In this document: positions 9,901 through 17,696 of the stretch, piece by piece | Layout: each line of letters begins with the position of its first letter | Position numbering within the stretch: the first letter of the stretch is position 1 | DNA from: Chromatiaceae bacterium | GTDB taxonomy: Bacteria; Pseudomonadota; Gammaproteobacteria; Chromatiales; Chromatiaceae | Direction of reading: 5' to 3' | Assembly: GCA_013426805.1 (NCBI GenBank) | Contig: JACDZG010000034.1 | Span: forward strand, 1-59,662 | DNA length: 59,662 bases | Notes under the pieces: generated by a model | Told to the model about the DNA's origin: nothing | What the model saw: only the letters and a program-made list of their open reading frames with translations | The model's database searches: none | Translations under genes and position numbers: made by a program

Positions 9901-10613
9901 CGACAGCGGGCATTGCGGTAACCGACCCGGCCGCTGCATACCATGAGGGTTACGGGGAGTTGTGTGTGGTCGATACCGGGGTGGGCATGACGCCGGCCGT
10001 CCAGGCCCGTCTGTTCGAGCCGCTGTTCTCCACCAAGGCACGCGGTCGCGGAACCGGTCTCGGGCTCTTCATGGTGCAGGAGTTCGCCCGACGCAGCCAC
10101 GGCGCGGTCCAGATTACCTCGGAACCGGGCGCGGGGACCCGCGTCCAACTCCGGCTCCCGTTAGCGCCGCGCTACCGGACCGCGGCCCATGGCGCCAAAC
10201 GGGGTCGCGTCAGGTCGAGCGCCGCCCGCCCCCCAAGCCCATCCGCCGGACCGCCCGAGATTCTATTGGTGGACGACGAACCCCTGGTCTGCCAAACGCT
10301 ACGCCGTACCTTGGAGCAGGCCGGTTACCGCCTCCTGGAAGCCGTGGACGGGGCAGACGCGCTTGACCGCCTGACCGACGAACCGGCCATTGCCCTGGTG
10401 CTGTCGGACATTGCCATGCCGCGCATGGACGGCCTGGCACTTTACCGCACCCTCTGCCGCAACCGACCGGAACTCCCGGTGATCCTGATGAGCGGCGACC
10501 CCTTCGCGACCGCGGACGCGCGCGCCCGGAACCCGACCCTGCGTATTCTGAGCAAACCGGTCGACACCCACGCGCTCGTTGCCGTGCTCCGCGGCATCCT
10601 GGGAGACGTCTAA
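6906..10613 (+). CDS. Membrane hybrid sensor histidine kinase (two PAS, GAF-like, HisKA, HATPase, receiver)
   Basis: A 1235-residue hybrid kinase. Residues 15-160 form a multi-helix MASE1-like membrane sensor. A further span lies near 195 and another near 350, followed by a HAMP-like linker. PAS domains occupy about 440-560 and 565-690 (QAPIGMAIVGPDRRPQFTNP), then a GAF-like region about 705-850. The HisKA box is GVAHDFNNVLG with the phospho-His at 866. The ATPase N and G boxes are NLALNARDAMG and GRGTGLGLFMVQEF. A C-terminal receiver (1115-1235) carries D1168 in LSDIAMPRMDG and the Lys in LSKPVD. The start is the ATG at 6906, giving an N-terminus that runs straight into the membrane domain. 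It ends with no output DNA-binding domain and probably signals through the divergent OmpR-type regulator. Confidence 0.92.
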   Translation: MTAFPFPTVQIARRRLPARLNDLARVGGLAAAAVAVSLVYLPVGYGLDLVFGSVFAMLAIHWLGTGAGVLVAAIGGAYTIILWHHPYAWLILIAEALCVGVLHRYLRPQGEVLPLAAADGIYWLILGMPLVALSYGGPLAMTGTEVTLVAFKQAINGVLNAALAGAIVLGIQLLRRRAVTVPIGEILFTSMVLAVLVPALSVSIFQIRRLTDAMEADASDTLTLANRLAAARFNRPDPPPTLAAARAELPELIEQIRWLLPQAGGITMTLLPAPDHPRSSAPDHRVTQQSAAEPNLQPATGPRLSRMARFRKGRFQQRADLTLAGVPIQLVADLTATRAVEALQRVQLSVFRQLSTILVLALIGAFAFSRRIGRPIATLAAIASRLPAQLDRPEHDAQPRPSRLREIAEFSAAFTRMEVALRTDIKARQESERELRHSERRLARAQRAGRVGVWELNTTTKTAWFSDEALRIFEFPPDQALVDYAVGAALVHPEDLPGMEAAITQALAERRPYHLVLRLRFAANRVKHTSVDGEPVDDAGIIRIIGTIRDITAETLAEHVLAQSEARFRAVFEQAPIGMAIVGPDRRPQFTNPALERILGRDAATIQTLRFDDFTHPEDLDADLCLFQELLAGKRASYRITKRYLRPDGTLVWGDLSVALLPARDGGAPLPLGLVQNITEQRLAEQARAEAEQALQRYSAKLEAFSELTTRYQPPAQHLQALLSYGCQAFGVQLAALAEVRDKHYRLLVAVGDAATDRSGPAGPVRVDDLAADPSPVPRHPVFGADLAFLTRMDLTWSDAEGVVHHGLLDLADRTTAPHLGQPEQQILTLMAQRISANLREQAVLDGLLQARQREVIGHLAAGVAHDFNNVLGVISSNLHYLGQLLSAAADTGDAREVLAETEAAIAQAKVVTSGLLSLGRGEEVSVGPCPLGELAQDFAPVIQRLLPPRIALTLDLTPGIVVLSNSALLQVALLNLALNARDAMGTAGQLTIRVTAQPTAGIAVTDPAAAYHEGYGELCVVDTGVGMTPAVQARLFEPLFSTKARGRGTGLGLFMVQEFARRSHGAVQITSEPGAGTRVQLRLPLAPRYRTAAHGAKRGRVRSSAARPPSPSAGPPEILLVDDEPLVCQTLRRTLEQAGYRLLEAVDGADALDRLTDEPAIALVLSDIAMPRMDGLALYRTLCRNRPELPVILMSGDPFATADARARNPTLRILSKPVDTHALVAVLRGILGDV

Positions 10614-10650
10614 TGCGATTTCCGGCAATCGCCTAAGCCTGACACGCGAA

Positions 10651-11448
10651 TCAACCAGCCTGAGCCTGACCGGCGTCGACGACGCGATGCGGATCCTGCG
10701 CCAGGAGCGCAAGCCCTTGCAGCACCAGGTCCGGCACCAAGACGAGCGGGCGCCCGATCCATGGGCCGATCCGCGCACCGTCGCCCCCGGTCACCAGCAA
10801 GGCCGGGGCCATCGCCGCTGGCCCCTGATATTCAGCGGCCAGCCGCTCAGCCAGGCGATCGTACAGGCGCTCGGCCAGGGCCGCCAGCGCATGCAGACTG
10901 CCGGTCGCAACCGCGGCACCGGTATCACTGGCCCAGGGATCGGACACGGAGACCAGATCACCACGCGGAATCTGGGTTCCGGCCAACAGGCTGTCGCACA
11001 TCATCCCCACTCCGGGCAGGATCAAACCGCCCAAATGATGGCCTCGCGGAGCCAGAAGGTCGTAGGTCGCAGCGGTACCGGCATCGAGGATCAGCGCCGC
11101 CTCGGCCCCGCGCCCATGGGCGGCCAGCAGGGCCAGCCAGCGGTCCACACCCAGCCGTGCGGGCTCCGGATAAGCGACCCGCAGGCCCTGATAGCCTTGG
11201 TGCACGGCGACAAACTCCGCGTCCAGCCCCCAATAGGCGCGGACCACCCGCGCCATGGCGCGGCCGACGCGATCTCCGCCAACATTCGCGATCAGTACTC
11301 GAGCCGGCGGTTCGAGCGTCTCCCACGCGGCCAGCAAATCAAGCGGCACGCCCCGGCCATGCCGCACACCCTGCATCGAACCGAGCCCGGCGGTGTCATG
11401 TAGCGCCCAGTGCAGGTTGGTGTTACCGATATCGATCAATAGATTCAT
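10651..11448 (-). CDS. coaX: Type III pantothenate kinase
   Basis: Phosphorylates pantothenate in the first step of coenzyme A synthesis. This is the CoaX class, of the actin-like ASKHA fold, which needs a monovalent cation and is not inhibited by CoA. The 265-residue protein has the phosphate-1 loop MNLLIDIGNTNLHWAL (D6), GVDRWLALLAAHG (100-112), ILDAGTAATYDLL with D122, and GGLILPGVGMMCDSLLAGT. Its ATG overlaps the birA stop by 4 bases (ATGA), the birA-coaX coupling common in proteobacteria. It is convergent with the hybrid kinase. Confidence 0.96.
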   Translation of the reverse strand: MNLLIDIGNTNLHWALHDTAGLGSMQGVRHGRGVPLDLLAAWETLEPPARVLIANVGGDRVGRAMARVVRAYWGLDAEFVAVHQGYQGLRVAYPEPARLGVDRWLALLAAHGRGAEAALILDAGTAATYDLLAPRGHHLGGLILPGVGMMCDSLLAGTQIPRGDLVSVSDPWASDTGAAVATGSLHALAALAERLYDRLAERLAAEYQGPAAMAPALLVTGGDGARIGPWIGRPLVLVPDLVLQGLALLAQDPHRVVDAGQAQAG

Positions 11449-12422
11449 CGACGCAGACTGACCTCGCCCGAATGCAGACACAGACGGCCATCGGCGGTAT
11501 CGAGGCGCAGGGCGCCGTCCGGTTCGATACCGGCATAGTCGCCCGTCATGACCCGGTCGCCGAGCTGCACCTGCACCCGCTGCCCGCGCAGCCGGTCGTA
11601 GCGCTCCCACTCGGCGAGAAAGGGACCCAGGCCAACCTGGCCGAAGCGTTCCAGCATCTCCAACAGGGCGTCGATCAGCACCGCGGCCAGGACATTGCGT
11701 TCCGGCGGCCGACCATCCAGCGCCTGATAAAGATCGACCCAGGGCTGCTCGATGGCCCGTCCCTGGTCGGCCTCCATGCGCAGGTTGACACCCAGGCCAA
11801 CCACCAGATGACTCGGCCCCTGCGCTTCACCGACCACCTCGAGCAGCAGCCCCCCGAGCTTGCGCCCCCGCCACAGCAGATCATTGGGCCATTTCAGCCC
11901 CACCTCGGCCAACCCGAGCCGCTGCAGCGCCGCGGCGACTGTCACCCCCGCCGCCAGGCTCACCCCGCCCAGCGCGGCCGGCCCTGCCGGATAACGCCAC
12001 AGGACCGAGAGATAGAGGTTGGCGGCAAAGGGCGACACCCAGGTCCGACCGCGCCGCCCCCGCCCCGCGGTCTGCCGTTCGGCCAGACAAACGCTACCCG
12101 CCGACGCCCCCGCGGCGGCCGCTGCCATGAGGCGAAGATTGGTGGAATCGATCTGTGGCAGGACCTCGAGGCGGCTCAGGCGCGCCGCAGCGGCAGCCGG
12201 AAGAGCGCGGAGTATTCGTTCGGGTTCCAGTAACTGCAATGGAACCGCCAACCGATAGCCGCGCCCCGGCGCACGCTCGATGACGAGATCGAGTTGCCCG
12301 GCAACCTTGGTCAGTGCCTTCCAAACCGCCGTGCGGCTGATCCCGAGGCGCCCGGCAATCACCTCCCCGGAGTGATAGTCACCATCGGCAAGCACGCGGA
12401 TCAAGTCGAGACCCCGCTGCAT
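11445..12422 (-). CDS. birA: Biotin--[acetyl-CoA-carboxylase] ligase / biotin operon repressor
   Basis: BirA attaches biotin to the carrier protein of acetyl-CoA carboxylase through biotinyl-5'-AMP. The N-terminal winged helix (residues 1-60; HSGEVIAGRLGISRTAVWKA) indicates the bifunctional form that also represses biotin genes. Catalytic-domain features are the IDSTN segment (91-95), the biotinyl-AMP loop GRGRRGRTWVSP (120-131), KWPNDLLW (177-184) and GLGVNL. The start is set at MQRGLDLIRVLADG, matching family N-termini; an upstream ATG (12488) lies inside the preceding gene. The ribosome site is weak and the start falls 7 nt after the M61 peptidase stop, suggesting coupled translation. Confidence 0.95.
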   Translation of the reverse strand: MQRGLDLIRVLADGDYHSGEVIAGRLGISRTAVWKALTKVAGQLDLVIERAPGRGYRLAVPLQLLEPERILRALPAAAAARLSRLEVLPQIDSTNLRLMAAAAAGASAGSVCLAERQTAGRGRRGRTWVSPFAANLYLSVLWRYPAGPAALGGVSLAAGVTVAAALQRLGLAEVGLKWPNDLLWRGRKLGGLLLEVVGEAQGPSHLVVGLGVNLRMEADQGRAIEQPWVDLYQALDGRPPERNVLAAVLIDALLEMLERFGQVGLGPFLAEWERYDRLRGQRVQVQLGDRVMTGDYAGIEPDGALRLDTADGRLCLHSGEVSLRR

Positions 12423-12429
12423 CAACGAA

Positions 12430-14286
12430 TCACACCAGACTCGCAAGCCACGCGGTCCGCGCCCGCAGCACCGCGTCCGGAGCCGCATCGCTCAACATCA
12501 GCTCACAGGTATCGGCGACCGCCGGTTGCGGGCAGGCCGTCAACTCCAGCAACTCGTTACGGCGGAAGCAATGCAGCCGAATCGGCATCGGCGCACCATG
12601 CCGGTCCTGGCTCGCGGCCACCAGGCGTTCGAGATTCTCGGCCGTGGCCCGCAGCCCATTCACCGCCACCACTTGATCCCCCGGTGCCAGCCCGGCACAT
12701 TCACCGGCTCCGCCGGAGAGCACGTGCGCCAGCACGGCATCCGGGCCGCCGTTGCGCAGCCGCACGGCCAGGGTCGGCTGGACCTGAATCGGCTCGAAGC
12801 GCTCGACACAGCCCCCCTGGTCTTTGGAACCGTTCGCAGGCCGCAGCCGCATCAGGATGCCCACGGAGGCCAATAAGGGTACCAGATCCAAGTCATCAGT
12901 GCCGTCCAAGGCCTGAGCGAAAAAGTCGCCGAGATCGAGCCCGGAGACCTCGACCGCGAGCGTCTCGAACCCCCGCTCCGGTACCCCGAGTCCGGTGCGG
13001 CCGTGGCGCACCCAAAGCGCACGCATCACGTCATCCAACGCCACCCGTCCGCCGGTCTCCCGGCGGATTGTCAGATCGAGGGCGAGTGCGACGAGCGCAC
13101 CCTTGGCGTAGTAACTGATGATGGTGTTGGGTGCATTCTCATCCTGCTTGTAAAACTTGGTCCAGGCATCGAAACTGGATTCGGCCAAGGTCTGCACCAA
13201 CCGGCCCGGGGTTCGCATCACCCGGGTCACATTTTCCGCAAGCGATTGCAGATACGCGGTCGGTTCAATGCAGCCGGCGCGAATCAACGCCAGATCGTCG
13301 TAGTAGGACGTGATGCCCTCGAAGACCCACAACAGGCGGGTGTGGACCTCCGCGGTCAGGTCGGCGGTCTGCATGCAGAGGGGTTGGATGCGTTTGACAT
13401 GCCAGAGATGGAAGTACTCATGACTGCACAGACCAAGAAAACGCTGGTAACCCGCGGTGAGCGCCGTCTCGCCGGGACTCGGCAAATCGTCCCGCGTACA
13501 CAAGAGACTGGATGAGCAACGGTGTTCCAACCCGCCGTAACCCTCACTCGCCGCAACGGCCAGAAACAGGTAACGGTCGATTGGGAGCTCGCCGAAAAGG
13601 GCGGCGTGCTGGCCGCAAATGCGCTCGAGGTCACGCTGGAGCCGCGCGAAGTCGCAGCGTTGGCGGCCGCTGACGGCGAATCGATGAGGCACAGCGCGAA
13701 CAGTAAAGGCGACAAGATCGAACTGCCCCATTTCCACCGGGTGATCGATCAAATCGGCATAATCGTCCGCCTGATAGGAACCGAAACCCAGTGGTGTCGC
13801 GGCGAGGGGTTTCAGGCTGGTCGCCAGGCGCCAGTCCAGGCAACCGTCCCCCGGCGGCGGAAGCAAATCGATGCGGCAGGGTCCATGCTCAAAGCCGCGG
13901 ACCTGCAACAATAGACTCGGCCCATTGAAGTAGGCATGGGTGGTGTCGAGGTGAGCGGCACGCACCGAGAAATCCCAAGCGTACACCTGATAGTTGACGA
14001 TGAGCGGAAGCATGAGCGCATCGCCCGGCTCCAACTCCCAGGTTTGCTTGTCCCGCTTGATGATCGGGACGCTCTGTCCATGACTATCGACCGCGGTGAT
14101 CCGCACGAGGTGACGCGCGAAATCCCGGATCATGTAGCTGCCCGGACACCAGGCCGGCAGTGCAAGCAGAAGCGTACCGGTAGGTGGATGCGCGATCCGC
14201 AGTTCGACGCTGAACAAGTGGACCGTGGGCTGCGCAGGACACACCCGGTAGGTCAATTGGAATGAAGCGGCGTCGGGGCTCAACAT
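12430..14286 (-). CDS. M61 family (glycyl aminopeptidase-like) metallopeptidase with PDZ domain
   Basis: A 618-residue protein. The first 220 residues form the beta-rich N-terminal domain of M61 peptidases (LPAWCPGSYMIRDFARHL is a strong family signature near 43-60). The zinc site is H289-E290-YF-H293 in CSHEYFHLWHVKRIQP, with the downstream Glu in LLWVFEGITSYYDDL. A PDZ domain follows near 510-590 (HVLSGGAGECAGLAPGDQVV and VNGLRA). No export signal is evident, so it is probably cytoplasmic. The start is uncertain: MLSPDAASFQ begins the homologous region, but upstream in-frame ATGs exist in GC-rich sequence. The role is presumed to be peptide turnover. Confidence 0.88.
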   Translation of the reverse strand: MLSPDAASFQLTYRVCPAQPTVHLFSVELRIAHPPTGTLLLALPAWCPGSYMIRDFARHLVRITAVDSHGQSVPIIKRDKQTWELEPGDALMLPLIVNYQVYAWDFSVRAAHLDTTHAYFNGPSLLLQVRGFEHGPCRIDLLPPPGDGCLDWRLATSLKPLAATPLGFGSYQADDYADLIDHPVEMGQFDLVAFTVRAVPHRFAVSGRQRCDFARLQRDLERICGQHAALFGELPIDRYLFLAVAASEGYGGLEHRCSSSLLCTRDDLPSPGETALTAGYQRFLGLCSHEYFHLWHVKRIQPLCMQTADLTAEVHTRLLWVFEGITSYYDDLALIRAGCIEPTAYLQSLAENVTRVMRTPGRLVQTLAESSFDAWTKFYKQDENAPNTIISYYAKGALVALALDLTIRRETGGRVALDDVMRALWVRHGRTGLGVPERGFETLAVEVSGLDLGDFFAQALDGTDDLDLVPLLASVGILMRLRPANGSKDQGGCVERFEPIQVQPTLAVRLRNGGPDAVLAHVLSGGAGECAGLAPGDQVVAVNGLRATAENLERLVAASQDRHGAPMPIRLHCFRRNELLELTACPQPAVADTCELMLSDAAPDAVLRARTAWLASLV

Positions 14287-14365
14287 ACAGACGCACCGGA
14301 AGTGCTGATCGCGCCAGCGCAGTCCAAGGGCAACGCCCCGGGCAGTGGATATCACGGACATCGAA

Positions 14366-14388
14366 AGCCGGGGCGCGCAGCCCCGGCT
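14366..14388 (-). terminator. Hairpin terminator behind the RRM gene
   Basis: AGCCGGGGC-loop-GCCCCGGCT forms a perfect 9-bp GC-rich stem with a 5-nt loop just after the RRM protein stop; on the minus strand it is followed by TTTCG. It is a likely intrinsic terminator with a short U tract. Confidence 0.6.
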
Positions 14389-14398
14389 CATACGGTGT

Positions 14399-14707
14399 CT
14401 ACCAGCGCGGACCACGGCCCCCGCCGCCGCCCCCGCCGCCGCCGCCGCCGCCGGACGGACGCTCACCGCGCGGCTTGGCCTGGTTGACCTTGATGTTGCG
14501 GCCCTTCAGCGGGGTCTCGTTCAGAGCCTTGATGGCGGCGTCGGCCTCCGCGTTGTTCGGCATCTCAACGAAACCAAACCCCTTGGAATCGCCGGTGAAC
14601 TTGTCGGTGATCAGATTGACGCTGGAGATGTCGCCGTAGGCGGCGAACGCGTCGCGCAGATCGTCTTGAGTCACGGAGTAGGCCAGGTTGCCAACATAGA
14701 TATTCAT
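14399..14707 (-). CDS. Glycine-rich RRM RNA-binding protein
   Basis: A 102-residue protein with one RNA-recognition motif: RNP2 is IYVGNL (residues 3-8) and RNP1 is KGFGFVEM (about 42-49). A tail follows with KPRGERPS and twelve consecutive glycines ending RGPRW. This architecture matches the cyanobacterial and proteobacterial Rbp/cold-inducible family that binds single-stranded RNA. It sits directly downstream of rhlE on the same strand, separated by 121 bases and followed by a hairpin. A helicase plus RRM pairing suggests a cold- or stress-response RNA-remodelling unit, which is inference. Confidence 0.95.
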   Translation of the reverse strand: MNIYVGNLAYSVTQDDLRDAFAAYGDISSVNLITDKFTGDSKGFGFVEMPNNAEADAAIKALNETPLKGRNIKVNQAKPRGERPSGGGGGGGGGGGGRGPRW

Positions 14708-14828
14708 CGTTCAACAATTCCGTCAATGTGCATTGAAGAGAAAGAGAGAACGGTCGAATGATCAATGCACAACTGATTCGACAGTCTTTGTCCCCAACCG
14801 TTGGGGCTAAGATCTTCCGGCAATCGTC

Positions 14829-16130
14829 TCAACGCCCACGTGCCGGCGGTGCGGCCCGCCGACTGCGTGGCGCCGACCTCCCGGCCAGACCGGGACCTGG
14901 ACGCGGCTGATCGCCGCGTCCGGCATGACGCCGCGGCGACATGGAACTCGGACGTGCGCTGGATCGATCATCATCGGACGCGGACTCGACCGCACCCGCC
15001 GCGGAGGGCTCGAAACCGGCGACCGGAATCAAGGGAATCTCCCGCCGAAGCAGACGCTGTATCCCTTTGAGGAGCGCTTGTTCCTCGTGACTGACGAGCG
15101 ACAAGGCGGCGCCGCCGGCACCGGCACGACCTGTTCGCCCGATCCGATGGACATAGTCCTCGGCCACGTTCGGCAATTCGAAGTTGACCACTTGGGGCAA
15201 ATTCACGATATCCAAGCCGCGCGCGGCAATGTCGGTGGCGACCAGTGCCCGTACCGAGCCGTTCTTGAACTCATCGAGCGCACGGGTGCGGGCGGATTGA
15301 CTCTTGTTGCCGTGGATCGCCGCGGCCGTAATCCCATCCTTGACAAGATGCTCGGCAAGCTTATTCGCCCCGTGCTTGGTGCGGGTGAAGACCAGCACCT
15401 GCGCCCAGCCCTCGCGGTGGATCAGATGCGCCAATAAGTCGCGTTTGCGCTGTTTATCGACCGGATGGGCGGACTGCACAACGGCCTCTGCCGCCGTGTT
15501 GCGTCGCGCCACGTCGACAATTTTCGGATGCCGCAACAGACCGTCGGCGAGACGCCGAATATCGTCCGAATAGGTCGCGGAGAACAGCAGATTCTGCCGC
15601 CGCTCGGGAATCAGCTTCAGGATGCGCTTGATATCGTGAATGAAGCCCATGTCGAGCATCCGATCCGCCTCGTCCAGGACCAGGATCTCGACCCTCGACA
15701 GATCCACGGTTCGGCGGCCGGCATGATCGAGCAGACGCCCCGGAGTCGCAACCAGAATATCGACACCGCGCTGCAGCCGGTCAACTTGCGGCTGCATGCC
15801 GACCCCGCCAAACACGATGGCAGAGCGTAGCGTCAGGTGAATCCCGTAAGCGTGCACGCGCTCACCGACCTGAGCCGCCAGTTCGCGGGTGGGCGTCAGG
15901 ATGAGTGCGCGGGGGTGACGTTGCGGATGCCCTTGATCGGCAAGCCGCTGGAGTAATGGGAGGACGAACGCGGCGGTCTTGCCGGTGCCGGTCTGAGCGC
16001 CGGCGAGAAGATCGTGTCCGGCAAGAATCTCGGGGATGGCTTGCGCCTGGATCGGCGTTGGCCGGCCGTAACGCTGTGACGCTACAGCGCGCAGAAGATC
16101 GGCCCGTAAGCCGAGCGAATCAAAAGACAT
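14829..16130 (-). CDS. rhlE: DEAD-box ATP-dependent RNA helicase
   Basis: RNA helicase of the RhlE group acting in RNA decay and ribosome assembly. The 433-residue protein shows the Q motif ([11 protein letters not shown] near 23-33), Walker A AQTGTGKT (45-52), PTRELA, GG, TPGR, DEAD (153-156) in [16 protein letters not shown] (184-186), ARGLDI, and HRIGRTGR (329-336). The C-terminal 80 residues are Arg/Pro/Ser-rich and basic, as expected for an RhlE RNA-binding tail. The 260-base region upstream to the H-NS gene would contain its leader and promoter. Confidence 0.95.
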   Translation of the reverse strand: MSFDSLGLRADLLRAVASQRYGRPTPIQAQAIPEILAGHDLLAGAQTGTGKTAAFVLPLLQRLADQGHPQRHPRALILTPTRELAAQVGERVHAYGIHLTLRSAIVFGGVGMQPQVDRLQRGVDILVATPGRLLDHAGRRTVDLSRVEILVLDEADRMLDMGFIHDIKRILKLIPERRQNLLFSATYSDDIRRLADGLLRHPKIVDVARRNTAAEAVVQSAHPVDKQRKRDLLAHLIHREGWAQVLVFTRTKHGANKLAEHLVKDGITAAAIHGNKSQSARTRALDEFKNGSVRALVATDIAARGLDIVNLPQVVNFELPNVAEDYVHRIGRTGRAGAGGAALSLVSHEEQALLKGIQRLLRREIPLIPVAGFEPSAAGAVESASDDDRSSARPSSMSPRRHAGRGDQPRPGPGLAGRSAPRSRRAAPPARGR

Positions 16131-16335
16131 GAAGGCTCCGTGCCTGCTTGAACAGGCAGCCTGCCCAGGGTACCTGGGAGCGGCCTAGGCATCGACAAAA
16201 ATAAAGAAGAAACGTATATTCGAGGATGATGCCTGAAGGTCGAGGAGTCAGCCGCGATTCGGAAGCATCGGCCCGCCGATACTGAGGTTGGATTCTAGAC
16301 ACCCAGGCAACAAAAATCCAGCGATATTTGTTGAG

Positions 16336-16361
16336 AATCCGGAGAAAACGATCTCCGGATT
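16336..16361 (-). terminator. Hairpin downstream of the H-NS-like gene
   Basis: AATCCGGAGA, a 6-base loop, then TCTCCGGATT gives a perfect 10-bp stem, 33 bases past the stop of the H-NS-like gene. There is no clear T tract, so it could instead act as an RNA-stabilising hairpin. Confidence 0.5.
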
Positions 16362-16393
16362 GCTGTTGGCAAGCGTGCCGATGCGCCGCGCGA

Positions 16394-16801
16394 TCAGGCC
16401 TCGATGGCCTGCAGATAATTCGCCTTGAACGCCTCGCGATCCGCCTTGACGGACGAATCGTAGCCCTGCTCCTGCATCTTCTGCTTCATCCAGCCGGGCA
16501 AGACGCCACGCACGTAGACGTTCGCTGGGTTTTCCGGATCGACATAACGCGTGTAGTCACGTCCGCTGGTGGCGGGGCGTGCCGCTGCCGCGGTACCGCG
16601 CCGGCGCCGGGCCGTGATCAAGGGCAAAATCTCGTCGAGTTCATAGCCGTTTTGCGTGATCAACTCCCTGACCTGCGCCACCACACCATGCTTAGCCTCT
16701 TGCCGCCGGGTCACCAATGCCCGCTGCAATTCGGCCTTATTTTGCTCGATCGTCTCGAGCTGCTGCTGGATCTCATCGACGCTAAGGTTAGCGTATTCCA
16801 C
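16394..16801 (-). CDS. H-NS family nucleoid-associated protein
   Basis: A 135-residue nucleoid protein. Residues 1-50 form an oligomerising helix with heptads (LSVDEIQQQLETIEQNKAEL). A linker (LPLITARRRRGT) follows, and the C-terminal DNA-binding region has YVDPENPANVYVRG in place of the usual YRDPENP..TWSGRGR..W hook, then GWMKQKMQEQGYDSSVK. The AT-hook-like core is therefore only partly conserved. H-NS proteins silence AT-rich foreign DNA; whether this divergent version does so cannot be read from sequence. It is monocistronic, upstream of rhlE. Confidence 0.88.
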   Translation of the reverse strand: MEYANLSVDEIQQQLETIEQNKAELQRALVTRRQEAKHGVVAQVRELITQNGYELDEILPLITARRRRGTAAAARPATSGRDYTRYVDPENPANVYVRGVLPGWMKQKMQEQGYDSSVKADREAFKANYLQAIEA

Positions 16802-17204
16802 GTGACATACCTCCGATCTGATAGTGCTGAGTCAGGGTGCGCAAACTTGAAGCGCGCATCTTATAATTTATTCGTTTTCGAATGGATGTCAAGCGATCGA
16901 GTGAAAAAACATGGCCGATGGGTCCGCGCCGGCAGCACCGCATCACGGGCAGTCGAGTTCACCGTCCACGATGGCATTGATGCAATAGACCGGCGCCACC
17001 ACATCCGCGCAAACCGCAACCTCTCAAATCCCCCGCGATCCGAGCGCATGATGCCCGCGGAGCGGCGCGGCGATCCCATCACGCCGAGTGATGCATGAGC
17101 GACGACGGAATTAAAGCGCCGGCTCCGAGAACCGGCCGGCGCGGTCGGATTGAGAACGCGGGGACGATCGAACGCCCGATCGCGACGCACCATTGGCGCC
17201 TGAT

Positions 17205-17289
17205 TGGTGCCCGGGGCGGGACTCGAACCCGCACGCCTCACGGCGAGGGATTTTAAGTCCCTTGCGTCTACCGATTTCGCCACCCGGGC
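17205..17289 (-). tRNA. tRNA-Leu(UAA)
   Basis: On the minus strand the gene folds as a type II tRNA: acceptor GCCCGGG/CCCGGGC, anticodon stem-loop AGGGACTTAAAATCCCT with anticodon TAA, a variable arm CGCCGTGAGGCG, T-loop GGGTTCGAGTCCC, and an encoded 3' ACCA. It lies 67 bases behind tRNA-Cys, matching the cysT-leuZ order known from enterobacteria. Confidence 0.97.
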
Positions 17290-17356
17290 AGAGGGAGAAA
17301 AGGGCTCGTGATGCCGCCAACAGGCGGGACCCGAAACCAATTGAGGAGAATTAAGA

Positions 17357-17430
17357 TGGAGGCTGAGCCCGGAATCGAACCGAGGTACACGGCTTTGCAG
17401 GCCGCTGCATAACCACTCTGCCACTCAGCC
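17357..17430 (-). tRNA. tRNA-Cys(GCA)
   Basis: The minus-strand 74-nt gene has acceptor GGCTGAG/CTCAGCC, anticodon loop CTGCAAA (GCA), T-arm CGGTTCGATTCCG, the U73 discriminator expected for cysteine tRNA, and an encoded CCA. It is followed by tRNA-Leu on the same strand. Confidence 0.97.
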
Positions 17431-17696
17431 CAAGCCGCGCAGGATAGCAGATGTTATCAAGGTTGTCACCAACCTGGATCGACTTTCGCGCGACCCGAAT
17501 ACCCGGCACGCGGATAAATTGGTTTATCCTGACGGCACTCCCCCAACCCCGCGACCGCGTTTGCCGGCAGCGGCGACGGCAACCGCGTCACCTGGCATTA
17601 TCGCGCGGGATGAGGCAGGCTGCTAACGGCCGCCCACCACTGCTACCATGCAACCCCAATCCCCGCGCCTTACTAACCCGCTTCCAAGGGACCTTT

